From the NCBI GenBank assembly GCA_032718475.1, contig JAUCBJ010001939.1, positions 1 to 64,000 of the forward strand: 64,000 nt of DNA, in the 5' to 3' direction. Below, in pieces: positions 57,401 through 62,735 of this stretch. The notes beneath the pieces are model-generated. The model ran no database searches. It saw only the letters and a program-made list of their open reading frames with translations, and was not told the DNA's origin. The first letter of the stretch is position 1, and every line of letters begins with the position of its first letter. A program made the position numbers and the translations under genes. The stretch is from Nemertoderma westbladi (lineage: Eukaryota > Xenacoelomorpha > Nemertodermatida > Nemertodermatidae).

Positions 57401-60400
57401 AGGATAACTTGAAGTCTCAGGTGATCTCGGGTATGGTAGCGGGGGCCGTTCAGTCTATAGTTGGCTCTCCAGTAGAATTAGGTAAAATACGTTTACAGAC
57501 TCAGGGCGTTAATAAGCATTTAGCCCGCGAAAAGGGCCTGTATACCAACTCGGTGCAGTGCGTTTGGGATATATACCGGCGCGAGGGGCTGAAGGGTTGC
57601 ACTCGAGGTATGCTCACTACGATCCTCAGAGATGCCCCGAGCTTCGGTGTTTATTTTCCCACCTACGACATTCTCCGGCAGAAACTCTCGCATAGCGGAC
57701 ACAAACGGGATTCTAGTCTACGGGATATGGCCATAGCCGGTGGCATATCCGGTAGCTTATCCATAGCCGTTGTGTACCCCATAGATACGGTGAAGTCTCG
57801 ACTGCAGCTGGACGGCCAGCACGGAAGAACGCGTTACCTCGGGATCCTCCACTGCGCCCGCTCCATCCTCCACGAGTCCGGAATACGGGGGTTCTTCCGC
57901 GGATTCGCCACGATGTGTTTCCGTATGTTTCCTATGAACGCGGTTACCCTCACTACAGTTACATTTCTCTATCAGGCTACTGGTCATACATTATAAGTAA
58001 TAATAGTTACCAAGGCCGCACAAAGTATAGATAGACCTTTGTTTTAAATAGCGAAAAGTACTGAAACACAAATATAATAAAATCAGGTTATTTTACCCAA
58101 TATATATATTGTTTGATAGAGGCTCTGTTTGCATCCAATTACATATAACACCCAATTATACACAGTAGAATATAACTCACTTTTCCAACATTTTATACTC
58201 ATTGGGTGTTCTGTGTTTCCTTTATGACATTTGGGGATGGGCCTCATATTTGTTTCGCTTGACACACTTGTTATATTTGATGATAATATAAATTCAATCA
58301 TGGTGTCTCTCTAAAGTAAAGTAGACCCTTGTTACATCGTAAGGCAATCACCCTACCTAATTAAATCCCGCAATTGAACATTTATTTTACAGCGGAAAAA
58401 TTTGAAGGCAATTTCATAAAAGTAACATTTATAAAAAGATGAATTTAAATAAAACATTCTACAAAATTAGAAATTTCACAAAAAAGTACTATTGTGTCAA
58501 CTAACTGGGATGGGCATATGGGCTCGCAATTGACGCACTTAATACAGTGTTTTATATTGTCCGTCAACATCATTGTGTTATTTAATTAATATTAATATTT
58601 TACGTATAAAACCTATTGTAGTAAAAGTTATAAATCGTGGGATGAAATGTATGTTTGGTGAACCCCAAGTGTAGTATAATGTTTATGGTAATATCTACTA
58701 AATTGTTTATCCCTGATGATTTTTATTAAATTATCATTGGTTTTGTATTTTATATTTTTTTTATAACGTGATTCACCAATCAGCAATTAATAAAGGCAGG
58801 GATTATATGGATCAGATATATGGATTGCCTGTCTATATTTTTACAAGTCATGTCCAATCGGTAGTAAAATTTCTGCATATGGTGAAATTATCACAAAATT
58901 TCAGCCCCTGAAATCTTCCCAGGGGAAACTGTGCCCAGCAGACATCAGGCAGCGTCTCTGCAGGGTGATGCTGGGTTTTGGCAATGATATGCTACCATAG
59001 TTGTATAACACATCATTGCTTATTTGTGCGTCATATGCAACGTTATACAATTTATCCTTGAATAATCTTGATTTACGTGTAAGAATTTTATAATTCATTG
59101 ATAATTGTATCATACAATATAAAATGGGCAGAGAAACTGACAGACAGTCAGACCGACAGACAGGGTACATTTATCATGATACTGAACTTGGATTGTCTTG
59201 TTTTACTGATAGGAATTTTACATTTCATTGATAATTGTAGCATACCAGGGAAACAGACATGCGGCGGACAAACGGACATACAGACAGACATGATAATTAT
59301 AGTTCGACATACTGACTAACAGGGGCTATTGTTTTACCTGGTTATTTTATATATATATACAGACAGACAGACAGACTGACAGACAGACAGACATAAACGT
59401 CTTATAAATTTCAGAGACCTCATACGTTATAAAATATCTCAAGTAAGCAATTAAGGGTGCTTACACTGCAAAGTAATAGATAAAATATACTTAAGTACCA
59501 TATTTTTCATAGTTTGAAAATCGACAGACACATTTGACAGAGAGCCAGACAGACATGAGCGTATATTTTTTTGCAAGTCTATGTCCGATCGGTAGAGCAA
59601 CTATATGTGGAAATTATCACAAAAATTCAGCACCTCAAGTCTTCCATTTTTTTACAGCACCAGCGCAAACACCAGTGGGGGGGGGGGGGGGGGGGTGTTG
59701 AATCGACCCCCCCCCCCCCCCCCCCCGGCTCTAAGAGGGTTAAGGACCTCCATGCTCCATAACTACCACCCTAAACTACAGTATTTAATAAATAAATTAA
59801 TAAATATATAAGGTATATTTAATATATCTTATTTATTTAATATACCTAATTAATAATTCTGGCTATAAATATTTGATGGCTTCTCGTCGTATTTTGTTGT
59901 TCGAGCTGCGTCTAAAGGACAATGCAAAGAAAAGGAGAGTTTTAGAACGATTTTACACGTTCGAACACTACAGTCACATAGAGTTCTATCAAAGATGCCG
60001 TTTTGACAAAGCGGTGTGGGTTTTTTACTGGAAGAGTTCGGATAAGGATTGGTAAGTGTGGGGCGAGCCACGAAGTGAGCGAAGCCTTAGCATATGGGTG
60101 CCATTGGCGAGTTGTCAGTCGTCGTCGTCTGTCGTCGTAAAGTTTTGTACGCTAATAACTCGGTCATTCCTTGATGAAATTAAACGAAACTTGGTATGTA
60201 TGTAGTCCGTCAAAAGTTTAGAAAGAATCTGAAGTTTCGTCAAAAACGAACGAACGCAACCAGGCACAAGATTAGGACGAGTATTGTGTTGAAGACTTCT
60301 GACTAACGCCAGACAACTCGTTAATGGTACCCATATGCTAAAGGCTTTGCTCACTTCGTGCTGCGCGAAGACCCCACGAACGTGTAAGTTCTGCGAAGAA

Positions 60401-61536
60401 CAACCCGTTGTCGCCTGAGACCAAGATGCTAATATCCTACTGTACTATAATCCTACTGTAATTCCGTTTAGTGAGGTCAGTTAGTGGGTGTGCTTAGTAA
60501 GGTGGTTAGGGGGGTAAACTGGCACTAACTTAAAAGTGTTAGTGTTAGTGAGCTTGGTGCAACGGTACTAAGAAAGTCTCACTTAAGTTAGTGCCACTAA
60601 CACCGCCCTAACCGGTTAGTGGCACTAAGTAGTTAGTGGAGCTTGGTGCAACCGGCTGCTGGCCCCTTAGTCAGGGATGCTGTTTACTTATTGGTTTATT
60701 GAGTAAAAAACAACCTGGACCAACTCTGATCCCGAAGTTTAATCACTCCAATCATTAACCTTGAATGTACGTTGTTGTCAGTTATCTTGATTCTGATCTG
60801 ATCAGCGATCTTTTATTATGTAAACTACTGATCAGTATCCTTGACGCCAACATCATAAGTTATCTACGGGCTCGCCTTCTACCCACGCAACGTTACCTCA
60901 TGGAATAATATAGGTCACCAATTGGTACCCTGACTTGGTGCAACTACATATATTTTTTGATAAATCACATACAGCATTGTGATGATAATATTGTAGATAT
61001 GCTTCACGTGTTTCGCGCTCGTTTATTGCCGTAATTAAATTTATTTGCTGATAATTTTATAATGAAATGTTTAATAATTATTAATGTTTAAACATTTTTA
61101 AGTGGAAAACTATAAATTTGTTTTCTCCGCAAAGCATAATAATTGGGCCCATGTTAATAAGAAGAAGATCGTGACTTTACTGGGGCCAGAGGTAGTCGTA
61201 GAATAAACTTGGTTAATCTAATGGAAATGTTAATTGAGTAAAAATGAAGATATAAAATATGAGTTAATTAAAGAAATTAACAATTTTTGTAAAACCGCTT
61301 GATGAAAGGTTTTGCTCTCCAAAGCGCAACCATTTTTAACATAAAAGGCCTTGTACACAATACAATCCCTTTATTTCAGTTTGCAGTTTCCATAAATTAT
61401 ATTTATAGTTGAATGGCTCTTTGACAATCGGGACACTAGATGGCGCTAACGTCGAAATGAAAGAAGAAATGGGGTCGGAGAATATATTTATCTTCGGTAT
61501 GAAAGTAGATGACGTTGATCGATTGAGAAGCAAAGG
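21647..61536 (+). CDS. PYG: Glycogen phosphorylase gene, 13 exons visible, 3' end outside window
   Basis: Glycogen phosphorylase removes glucose-1-phosphate from glycogen ends with pyridoxal phosphate in the cytosol. Thirteen exons with GT/AG borders and matching phases join to 737 codons of the roughly 840 usual. N-terminal RRKQISVR holds the regulatory phospho-serine (Ser27 here, Ser14 in vertebrates). Exon 3 has the glycine loop [11 protein letters not shown], exons 9 and 10 have [11 protein letters not shown] and [13 protein letters not shown], and exon 12 has [12 protein letters not shown] with the PLP-binding lysine (Lys693). No stop or frame error was found in any exon. The last part, about 100 residues, must lie beyond 64000. 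Introns total about 38 kb, swollen by minisatellites and transposons; intron 12 alone is 21.4 kb and houses three other genes. Whether this is the animal's only PYG gene cannot be told. Confidence 0.95.
22583..22705 (+). CDS. PYG: PYG exon 2
   Basis: Bounded by TTACAG and GTTAAT, phase 0 to 0, 41 codons. Encodes [18 protein letters not shown] and [14 protein letters not shown], strongly conserved in phosphorylases. Confidence 0.93.
23678..23858 (+). CDS. PYG: PYG exon 3, source of the downstream minisatellite
   Basis: Follows TTTGCAG and ends one base into a codon before GTGAGT at 23859. Encodes [14 protein letters not shown] and the glycine loop [11 protein letters not shown]. Its last 29 bases plus the donor are the unit of the tandem array that fills intron 3. 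Confidence 0.93.
23826..25085 (+). repeat. 50-bp minisatellite made of exon 3 end plus splice donor (about 25 copies)
   Basis: The unit is about 50 bases: 29 bases identical to the end of exon 3 (GGGGAACGGTGGTCTAGGGA and on to TTGGCTG) followed by the donor and intron start (GTGAGTCTATAGGGTAGGGG). Many units have lost the GT (GGGAGT or GCGAGT), while eight or so keep GTGAGT. One unit is shortened near 24690. The array ends where the SINE was inserted. Confidence 0.92.
25086..25366 (-). mobile_element. tRNA-derived SINE, copy 2, inserted in the minisatellite
   Basis: On the - strand, the tRNA-like head lies at 25296-25364 with box A (GGTGTAGTGGTT) and box B (GGTTTCGATCC). The body matches copy 1 (CCCCAGAGGAAACTC, GGCAGAGATGC, GCCGAAACGAAAACTGC). 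TTGGCT is present on both sides (25080-25085 and 25367-25372) and may be the target duplication. The insertion splits the 50-bp array. Confidence 0.75.
25367..25617 (+). repeat. 50-bp minisatellite, second block (about 5 copies)
   Basis: The array resumes after the SINE with a distinct subtype (GAAGTTGGCAAGTGAGTCTATAGARTAGG), four of whose copies keep GTGAGT. The homogeneity within this block and its difference from the left block suggest that the SINE has separated them for some time. Confidence 0.85.
25664..25899 (+). CDS. PYG: PYG exon 4
   Basis: Follows TTCTCAG, ends AAG before GTTACA. Encodes [20 protein letters not shown] and the segment around [11 protein letters not shown] and KPKWVDTK. 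The first two bases complete the split alanine codon of exon 3. Confidence 0.93.
26013..26217 (+). CDS. PYG: PYG exon 5
   Basis: Follows TTTGCAG (113-base intron), ends one base into a codon before GTCAGT. Encodes [20 protein letters not shown] and [16 protein letters not shown]. Confidence 0.93.
26563..26696 (+). CDS. PYG: PYG exon 6
   Basis: Follows TTTTAG, ends GACAAG before GTGAAT. Encodes [20 protein letters not shown] and RRFKANKFG. Followed by the largest minisatellite in the window. Confidence 0.92.
26785..34745 (+). repeat. Large 44-bp-type minisatellite in PYG intron 6 (main block 27398-34745)
   Basis: The basic unit is about 44 bases: GTTCCTTACCGTTCCGTACT, then ACCACTAAGTTTATCCGTTC, then TGTG. 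A shorter variant has TAGCCGTTCTACCG and CTCTCAATAAG. Variants are arranged in larger blocks, for example a near-copy about 540 bases apart (29401 and 29941) and another about 473 bases apart (32961 and 33434). There are about 170 units in the main block, with degenerate units at 26785-26970 left of a LINE insertion. The many ORFs reading [11 protein letters not shown] are repeat artefacts. Confidence 0.92.
26970..27398 (+). mobile_element. RTE-like LINE 3' fragment inserted in the intron 6 array
   Basis: Shares a run of words with the copies at 51320 and 52240 (TACTTGGGATCA, CTTAAGGTTCGAYTATTTA, GGGCTCTAACTGCAGAGGA, CCAACCAGACACTATA, CATTGGAGGTGTCTCATTGG). Degenerate units of the 44-bp minisatellite flank it on both sides. 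No open frame survives. Confidence 0.7.
34783..35022 (+). CDS. PYG: PYG exon 7
   Basis: Follows CCTATAG, ends AAG before GTTTGT. Eighty codons encoding [38 protein letters not shown] and [13 protein letters not shown]. The frame stays open through the donor into the 30-bp repeat, so a simple ORF call would wrongly extend it. Confidence 0.93.
35035..36300 (+). repeat. 30-bp minisatellite in PYG intron 7 (about 42 copies)
   Basis: The unit is GTGTACTGCACTGYTATAAC plus AAATACATTA. The main variation is C or T at one position. A four-base TAGT insertion near 35535 shifts the phase. The unit length is a multiple of three and lacks stops in several frames, which creates long false ORFs on both strands (up to 510 codons). 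It begins about 12 bases after the exon 7 donor. Confidence 0.93.
36462..36625 (+). CDS. PYG: PYG exon 8
   Basis: Follows AATACAG, ends two bases into a codon before GTAAGA. Encodes [20 protein letters not shown] and [15 protein letters not shown]. Confidence 0.93.
36842..37058 (+). CDS. PYG: PYG exon 9
   Basis: Follows TATCAG, ends CAG before GTAATA. Encodes [35 protein letters not shown] and KIGEDW, among the most conserved parts of the enzyme. Confidence 0.94.
38147..38859 (+). repeat. 43-bp minisatellite in PYG intron 9 (about 16.6 copies)
   Basis: The unit is GAGCCATTTAGCCGCGTCAC, AACTACCACTATGGCCGCTA, TGT. Copies are almost identical; one has AACCATTT (38406). The near-perfect homogeneity points to recent expansion. 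It contains GCCGCGTC and ATGGCCGC, so it is rich in CpG compared with the surrounding intron. Confidence 0.93.
39069..39216 (+). CDS. PYG: PYG exon 10
   Basis: Follows TCTGCAG, ends one base into a codon before GTAAGT. Encodes [18 protein letters not shown] and [16 protein letters not shown]. Confidence 0.93.
39382..39479 (+). CDS. PYG: PYG exon 11
   Basis: Follows TTTTAG, ends AAG before GTGAGA. Encodes [20 protein letters not shown]. The next intron begins with a G28 run (39504-39531). Confidence 0.93.
39853..40035 (+). CDS. PYG: PYG exon 12 with the PLP lysine
   Basis: Follows TTAACAG, ends ATG before GTTGGT. Encodes [20 protein letters not shown] and [13 protein letters not shown]. The lysine in GNMKF binds pyridoxal phosphate. 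Intron 12 (40036-61408) follows. Confidence 0.94.
40590..40595 (-). terminator. Poly(A) signal of EXOSC3
   Basis: AATAAA on the - strand, 35 bases downstream of the EXOSC3 stop codon. Confidence 0.5.
40630..41319 (-). CDS. EXOSC3: Exosome complex component RRP40 (EXOSC3), intronless, nested in PYG intron 12
   Basis: This 229-residue protein is the cap subunit of the RNA exosome that binds RNA entering the 3'-to-5' degradation channel in nucleus and cytoplasm. VVIPGDAV opens the N-terminal domain. The S1 domain follows ([20 protein letters not shown], then RVDIGG and [20 protein letters not shown]). The KH domain contains [10 protein letters not shown] (GxNG signature) near residues 185-194. 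Length is slightly below the human 275 because the N-terminal extension is short. One uninterrupted exon lies antisense to the host gene. The coding region is much richer in CpG than its surroundings. No A-rich tail or flanking duplication marks it as a recent retrocopy. Confidence 0.93.
   Translation of the reverse strand: MVVGTVVIPGDAVHGIPDTPRPTLGPGLRAVGDRVLAAKAGVVSVRRGTPPVYWVRGTQRRYLPTVGDSVVGVVVARATDSVRVDIGGGSDNAVLSLLAFEGATKRNKPSLSIGDVVFARLLQANRDMDTELVCIDSRGKAQGLGKLSNDGFLFTINVDYARRLLTSGDSTLKQLARYAPPFEVVVGVNGRVWLKAARPQTVVALVRAIRTVEFEAGDLKRVLQRVLQT
42513..42557 (-). ncRNA. LINE 3' UTR hairpin (copy 2)
   Basis: On the - strand: CCTCAT / GAAAAC / GAGA / CATAT / TCTC / ATGGGG. The inner stem is GAGA-TCTC where copy 1 has GAGG-CCTC, a paired change. 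Confidence 0.5.
42920..44590 (-). CDS. LINE reverse transcriptase (partial ORF2)
   Basis: This 556-codon open frame shows the RT series: [86 protein letters not shown], then YVDDTNLL (catalytic Asp pair). The C-terminal [20 protein letters not shown] is the usual CR1/L2 end. It contains an extra stretch between the GVPQG block and YVDD compared with copy 1. The N-terminal endonuclease is missing, so it is not autonomous. Confidence 0.85.
   Translation of the reverse strand: MNLSITNNTFPTIYKLAKITPVHKKANRLIRPNYRPISLLQIVSKVLEKVIFDQVMEFFHSSKIIDKFQSGSRPGHSVQTSLLFLDNYIRNAMDSGKLVGMVAIDLQRAFDTVDHNLLLHKLKCIGFSQSTVLWFRSYLTGRSQFVQIANSKSQVLSTDIGVPQGSLLGVLMFLDYINDFNLAIEGTSLTQTLDATTHTPSNSKKTLGNKHNLAIGPVVDSNKVMLANPREESNMELLTHPLVDFNTAVDTQADPSPKYVDDTNLLTSGTNPAEIAKSLANKLSKVSTWAINNRLSIHPEKFEVMLFGTHQRLSDVDNFNVIYQGKSLPAGKTVNFLGCPLDPSLSGEMAARKAIRKGNATLRFLYRNSASIPQSLRRPLVNTLIQPHLDFATPCWYISAPSQLKRQADALLRKCIRYCLSRRPRSHIGIEDLVLINWLPIRERVQQIILTHMFRIRNHQSPAYLQDLVTFSDSSARLRSGVSQAVVPFHRTTVRCESFAHQGPVLWNALPSDIKNAPTIETFKHKVKSYLLNKLIEEENSICLKVMMFIELLFLR
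44975..45447 (+). mobile_element. LINE 3' end fragment (copy 3) with TCAA tail
   Basis: Contains the shared hairpin in + orientation (45020-45062: CCTCAT / GGAAAC / GGGG / CAAGCA / CCTC / ATGAGG) and ends in an A-run plus seven or so TCAA units (45407-45447). No coding part survives. Only the 3' UTR was copied. Confidence 0.7.
45490..45770 (+). mobile_element. Partial MITE related to 60056-60385
   Basis: Starts GTGTGGGGCGAGCCACGAAG and continues GAGCCTTAGCGTAGTGGTACCA. The interior shares TAATAACTC, TGATGAAAT, AACTTGGTAYA and CAAAAGTTTAGAAA with the full copy. The right arm is missing or too degenerate to see. Confidence 0.6.
45771..46566. other. No gene seen
   Basis: AT-rich intronic DNA with no ORF of note and no recognisable repeat family. 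Confidence 0.4.
46567..46870 (+). repeat. Tandem duplication of about 162 bases
   Basis: The blocks starting at 46567 and 46729 share ATAAAGATCGTC, CTGCGTTTA, CAAAACAGGAC, CGAGTACTGCGTT and TATAAACCACCTGGCTT in order, at roughly 80 percent identity by eye. Probably part of an unknown element. Confidence 0.6.
47205..47445 (-). mobile_element. LINE ORF2 C-terminal fragment
   Basis: The - strand frame 47220-47429 reads [19 protein letters not shown], then [10 protein letters not shown] and [11 protein letters not shown], the end of CR1-like RT proteins (usually followed by LWN). It is truncated and frame-broken. Confidence 0.65.
47446..49490. other. No gene seen; poly-C runs and dispersed repeat
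   Basis: Holds C20 (47993-48012), C26 (48588-48613) and dispersed repeat copy 2 (48145-48465). The 116-codon - strand frame at 47586-47936 has no recognisable family. GGCGGAAAC units repeat near 48885-48915. Confidence 0.45.
48145..48465 (+). repeat. Dispersed repeat, copy 2
   Basis: Matches 15893-16125 block by block. Relative to copy 1 it has an insert of about 80 bases (48245-48325) rich in CG and GAAGATT words. Confidence 0.5.
49492..49698 (-). CDS. SEC61G: Protein transport protein Sec61 subunit gamma, intronless, nested in PYG intron 12
   Basis: This 68-residue protein is almost identical to animal SEC61[21 protein letters not shown] at the N terminus, then [20 protein letters not shown] and a single tail-anchor segment ([17 protein letters not shown]) ending [10 protein letters not shown]. 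It is the small clamp subunit of the ER translocon that holds the Sec61 alpha channel together. The frame is open further upstream (to 49737), but the ATG at 49698 matches the universal start. A single exon encodes the whole protein; vertebrate genes have introns. It is antisense to PYG. The GC-rich 49.9-50.6 kb stretch lies upstream and may hold its promoter. Confidence 0.95.
   Translation of the reverse strand: MDQITPVIEPAKQFLKDSWRLVKRCTKPDRKEYQKIAMATAIGFAIMGFIGFFVKLIHIPINNIIVGS
49740..51320. other. Gene-free stretch upstream of SEC61G, GC-rich in part
   Basis: 49900-50600 is much richer in G+C than its surroundings and packed with ACCGGT words (for example 50275-50320) and CAGTRCTGCAG words. 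It contains C21 (50029-50049). No believable ORF. It could include the SEC61G promoter. 50700-51320 is plain AT-rich DNA. Confidence 0.4.
51320..52108 (+). mobile_element. RTE-like LINE 3' fragment (copy B)
   Basis: Reads through the end of the RT region (CTTCTAGTGTTGATCTTTTT, then GATGACTTCTGCTACTTGG) to a 3' end CAGCTGCAATGCAGCATGCC followed by a GTAGTAGTA tail. Frames are broken (for example in 51502-51702). Its 3' end lies about 130 bases before another copy in the same orientation. Confidence 0.7.
52240..52950 (+). mobile_element. RTE-like LINE 3' fragment (copy C)
   Basis: The frames 52212-52409 and 52546-52905 encode [35 protein letters not shown], then [38 protein letters not shown] and [14 protein letters not shown], the C-terminal end of an endonuclease/RT polyprotein. 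It ends GCAGCTGCAATGAAGCATGC with a TAGTAGTAG tail. Confidence 0.75.
52951..55190. other. No gene seen; contains G23 and a direct repeat
   Basis: AT-rich intronic DNA. A 67-base near-identical direct repeat (54731 and 55008; ATTTAACACAATTGACAACT and on) lies on both sides of a segment with G23 (54802-54824) and the duplicated word RCAGGTTACAGT. Confidence 0.5.
55195..56375 (+). mobile_element. Degenerate endonuclease/RT-type LINE fragment (copy E)
   Basis: 55286-55525 encodes [19 protein letters not shown] and LLQGD. Later frames give [12 protein letters not shown] and [20 protein letters not shown]. The order matches the RT palm and C-terminal part of the RTE-like copies, but it is more diverged and full of stops. 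Ends near a CTAGTAGTAG tail (56362). Confidence 0.7.
56376..57132. other. Upstream region of the SLC25A29-like gene
   Basis: No gene in most of it. The ATG at 57133 is preceded by a stretch richer in G+C (57060-57130) that may hold the promoter and leader. No TATA box is obvious. Confidence 0.35.
57133..57996 (+). CDS. SLC25A29: Mitochondrial carrier, SLC25A29-like (basic amino acids), intronless
   Basis: This 287-residue, three-fold-repeat carrier would sit in the inner mitochondrial membrane. The signature P-x-D/E-x-x-K/R appears in each repeat: [11 protein letters not shown] (about 19-29), [14 protein letters not shown] (about 115-128) and [11 protein letters not shown] (about 216-226). 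The pattern best recalled is SLC25A29, which carries arginine, lysine and related basic amino acids: MAMDF at the start, [18 protein letters not shown] in repeat 2, and [19 protein letters not shown] at the end. SLC25A45/47/48 are the alternative. A second in-frame ATG is at 57139. It is a single exon on the same strand as the host PYG gene, so it must be made from its own promoter or be spliced out as part of intron 12. Confidence 0.88.
   Translation: MAMDFAFGSIGAMGGVVASHPFDTVKSRLQSLGMVKDMAYRNPIHCAVTIVETESVRGLYKGMMGPLLGNSVVYGVVFLVYGTVKGFFPEDNLKSQVISGMVAGAVQSIVGSPVELGKIRLQTQGVNKHLAREKGLYTNSVQCVWDIYRREGLKGCTRGMLTTILRDAPSFGVYFPTYDILRQKLSHSGHKRDSSLRDMAIAGGISGSLSIAVVYPIDTVKSRLQLDGQHGRTRYLGILHCARSILHESGIRGFFRGFATMCFRMFPMNAVTLTTVTFLYQATGHTL
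58076..58081 (+). terminator. Poly(A) signal of the mitochondrial carrier gene
   Basis: AATAAA, 80 bases after the stop. It supports independent 3' end formation inside the PYG intron. Confidence 0.5.
58082..58835. other. No gene seen
   Basis: AT-rich intron DNA without recognisable repeats or ORFs. Confidence 0.35.
58836..58920 (+). repeat. Dispersed 85-base repeat (pair with 59564-59648)
   Basis: Both copies read TATTTTTnnnCAAGTC, TGTCCRATCGGTAG, ATATGGTGAAATTATCACAA (or TGTGGAAATT), TTCAGC and TCTTCC in order. Confidence 0.55.
58905..59085 (-). mobile_element. RTE-like LINE C-terminal fragment, - strand
   Basis: The - strand frame 58901-59170 contains [19 protein letters not shown] and [19 protein letters not shown], which aligns with [20 protein letters not shown] and [12 protein letters not shown] of the + strand copies. 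Confidence 0.6.
59096..59400 (+). repeat. CAGA-type microsatellites with a repeated flank
   Basis: Three GACAGACAG tracts (59140-59162, 59270-59290, 59358-59392). The first two are each preceded by TTCATTGATAATTGTA, so a segment of about 125 bases is duplicated. Confidence 0.6.
59564..59648 (+). repeat. Dispersed 85-base repeat, second copy
   Basis: Pairs with 58836-58920. It leads directly into the G19/C20 structure. Confidence 0.55.
59677..59726. repeat. G19 and C20 runs separated by 11 bases
   Basis: G19 (59677-59695), spacer TGTTGAATCGA, C20 (59707-59726). The runs are complementary and could form a very stable hairpin on either strand, or opposite quadruplex and i-motif structures. Confidence 0.85.
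60056..60385 (+). mobile_element. MITE of about 330 bases with long inverted ends
   Basis: The left arm, CACGAAGTGAGCGAAGCCTT then AGCATATGGGTGCCATTGGC and GAGTTGTC, is mirrored at the right by GACAACTCGTTAATGGTACC, then CATATGCTAAAGGCTTTGCT and CACTTCGTG. The arms are about 45 bases and 85-90 percent alike, beyond which both ends have GTGGGG. The interior has no ORF. A partial relative is at 45490-45770, and end fragments lie at 13214-13290, 47075-47110 and 52148-52170. The mobilising transposase is not known. Confidence 0.75.
60386..61408. other. No gene seen; a fold-back at 60520-60596
   Basis: A perfect 14-base inverted repeat (TGGCACTAACTTAA at 60520-60533 and its complement at 60583-60596) is flanked by copies of GCTTGGTGCAAC (60552 and 60643). 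The rest is AT-rich, ending at the acceptor of PYG exon 13. Confidence 0.45.
61409..61536 (+). CDS. PYG: PYG exon 13 (last exon in the window)
   Basis: Follows TTATAG, ends two bases into a codon before GTAAGT. Encodes [20 protein letters not shown] and [16 protein letters not shown]. Phase 2 at its end means a further exon is required. None was found before 64000. Confidence 0.92.
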
Positions 61537-61956
61537 GTAAGTAATTATAGTGTGGATTATCTTACAGTATGTTATGTACGCTAACAGTGCAGTTCGTTAG
61601 TTATTCTACGTTAGGATAATAGATTATACCTCGTGTGATTGATTATTGTTCGGTCGCAGGATGTCAATATGCACTGCAGTACAGAACAACCACAAGAATG
61701 ATCTAGTCCCGTATAGAAGTAATTTATCATTAATAATGCAACCAACATTTTCGTATTCTTGGCGCATCGTCATTAATCTATCTTTATAAATAATAATATA
61801 TTTGCTATATTTATTTTTGAGTTTAAAAAAATTACCCAGTTAAGGGTTATATATTTCAGTTTCAGGGTTAAGCTATCAGTAACATTTTGTTTCAATATCA
61901 GAAAGGCTAGAATAAATATGAATATAATTCATTTCAAATAATTTGTGTTAATAAAC

Positions 61957-62735
61957 CACGTCTATTCCAACCCTCTCCATTATTCCAACCCCTCCATTAT
62001 TCCAACCCCTCCATTATTCCAACCCCTCCATAATTCCAATCCCCCATTATTCCAACCCCTCCATTATTCCAACCCCTCCATTATTACAACCCCCCATTAT
62101 TCCAACCCCACCGATTATTCCAACCCCCCATTATTCCAACCCCACCGATTATTCCAACACCTCCGATTATTCCAATCCCCAATTATTCCAAACCCCTCCA
62201 TTATTCCAATCCCCCATTATTCCAACCCCTCCATTATTCCAACCCCGTCGATTATTCCAACCCATCCATTATTCCAATCCCCAATTATTCCAAACCCCTC
62301 CATTATTCCAATCCCCCATTATTCCAACCCCTCCATTATTCCAATCCCCCATTATTCCAACCCCTCCATTATTCCAACCCCGTCGATTATTCCAACCCAT
62401 CCATTATTCCAATCCCCCATTATTCCAACCCCTCCATTATTCCAATCCCCCATTATTCCAACCCCATCGATTATTCCAAAACCCATTATTCCAACCCCGC
62501 CGATTATTCCAAACCCCATTATTCCAACCCCACCGATTATTCCAATCCCCCATTATTCCAACCCCTCCATAATTCCAATCCCCCATTATTCCAACCCCTC
62601 AATTATTCCAATCCCCACTATTCCAACCCCACCGATTATTCCAACCCCACCGATTATTCAAACCGCCATTATTCCAACCCCACCGATTAATCCAAACCCT
62701 CCACTATTCCAACCCCTTGTCTATTACAACCACAT
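61957..62735 (+). repeat. 17-bp minisatellite in PYG intron 13 (about 46 copies)
   Basis: Units of 16-18 bases, ATTATTCCAACCCCTCC with variants ATTATTCCAATCCCCC and ATTATTCCAACCCCACCG. The 305-codon frame reading IIPTPPLFQP is an artefact of the repeat. Confidence 0.92.

Noticed and set aside
59873-60055. 60-codon ORF ending at the MITE edge
   Set aside because: The charged and aromatic composition looks protein-like, but it has no recognisable family and its stop lies at the MITE junction. It may be a fragment interrupted by the MITE; too weak to call.
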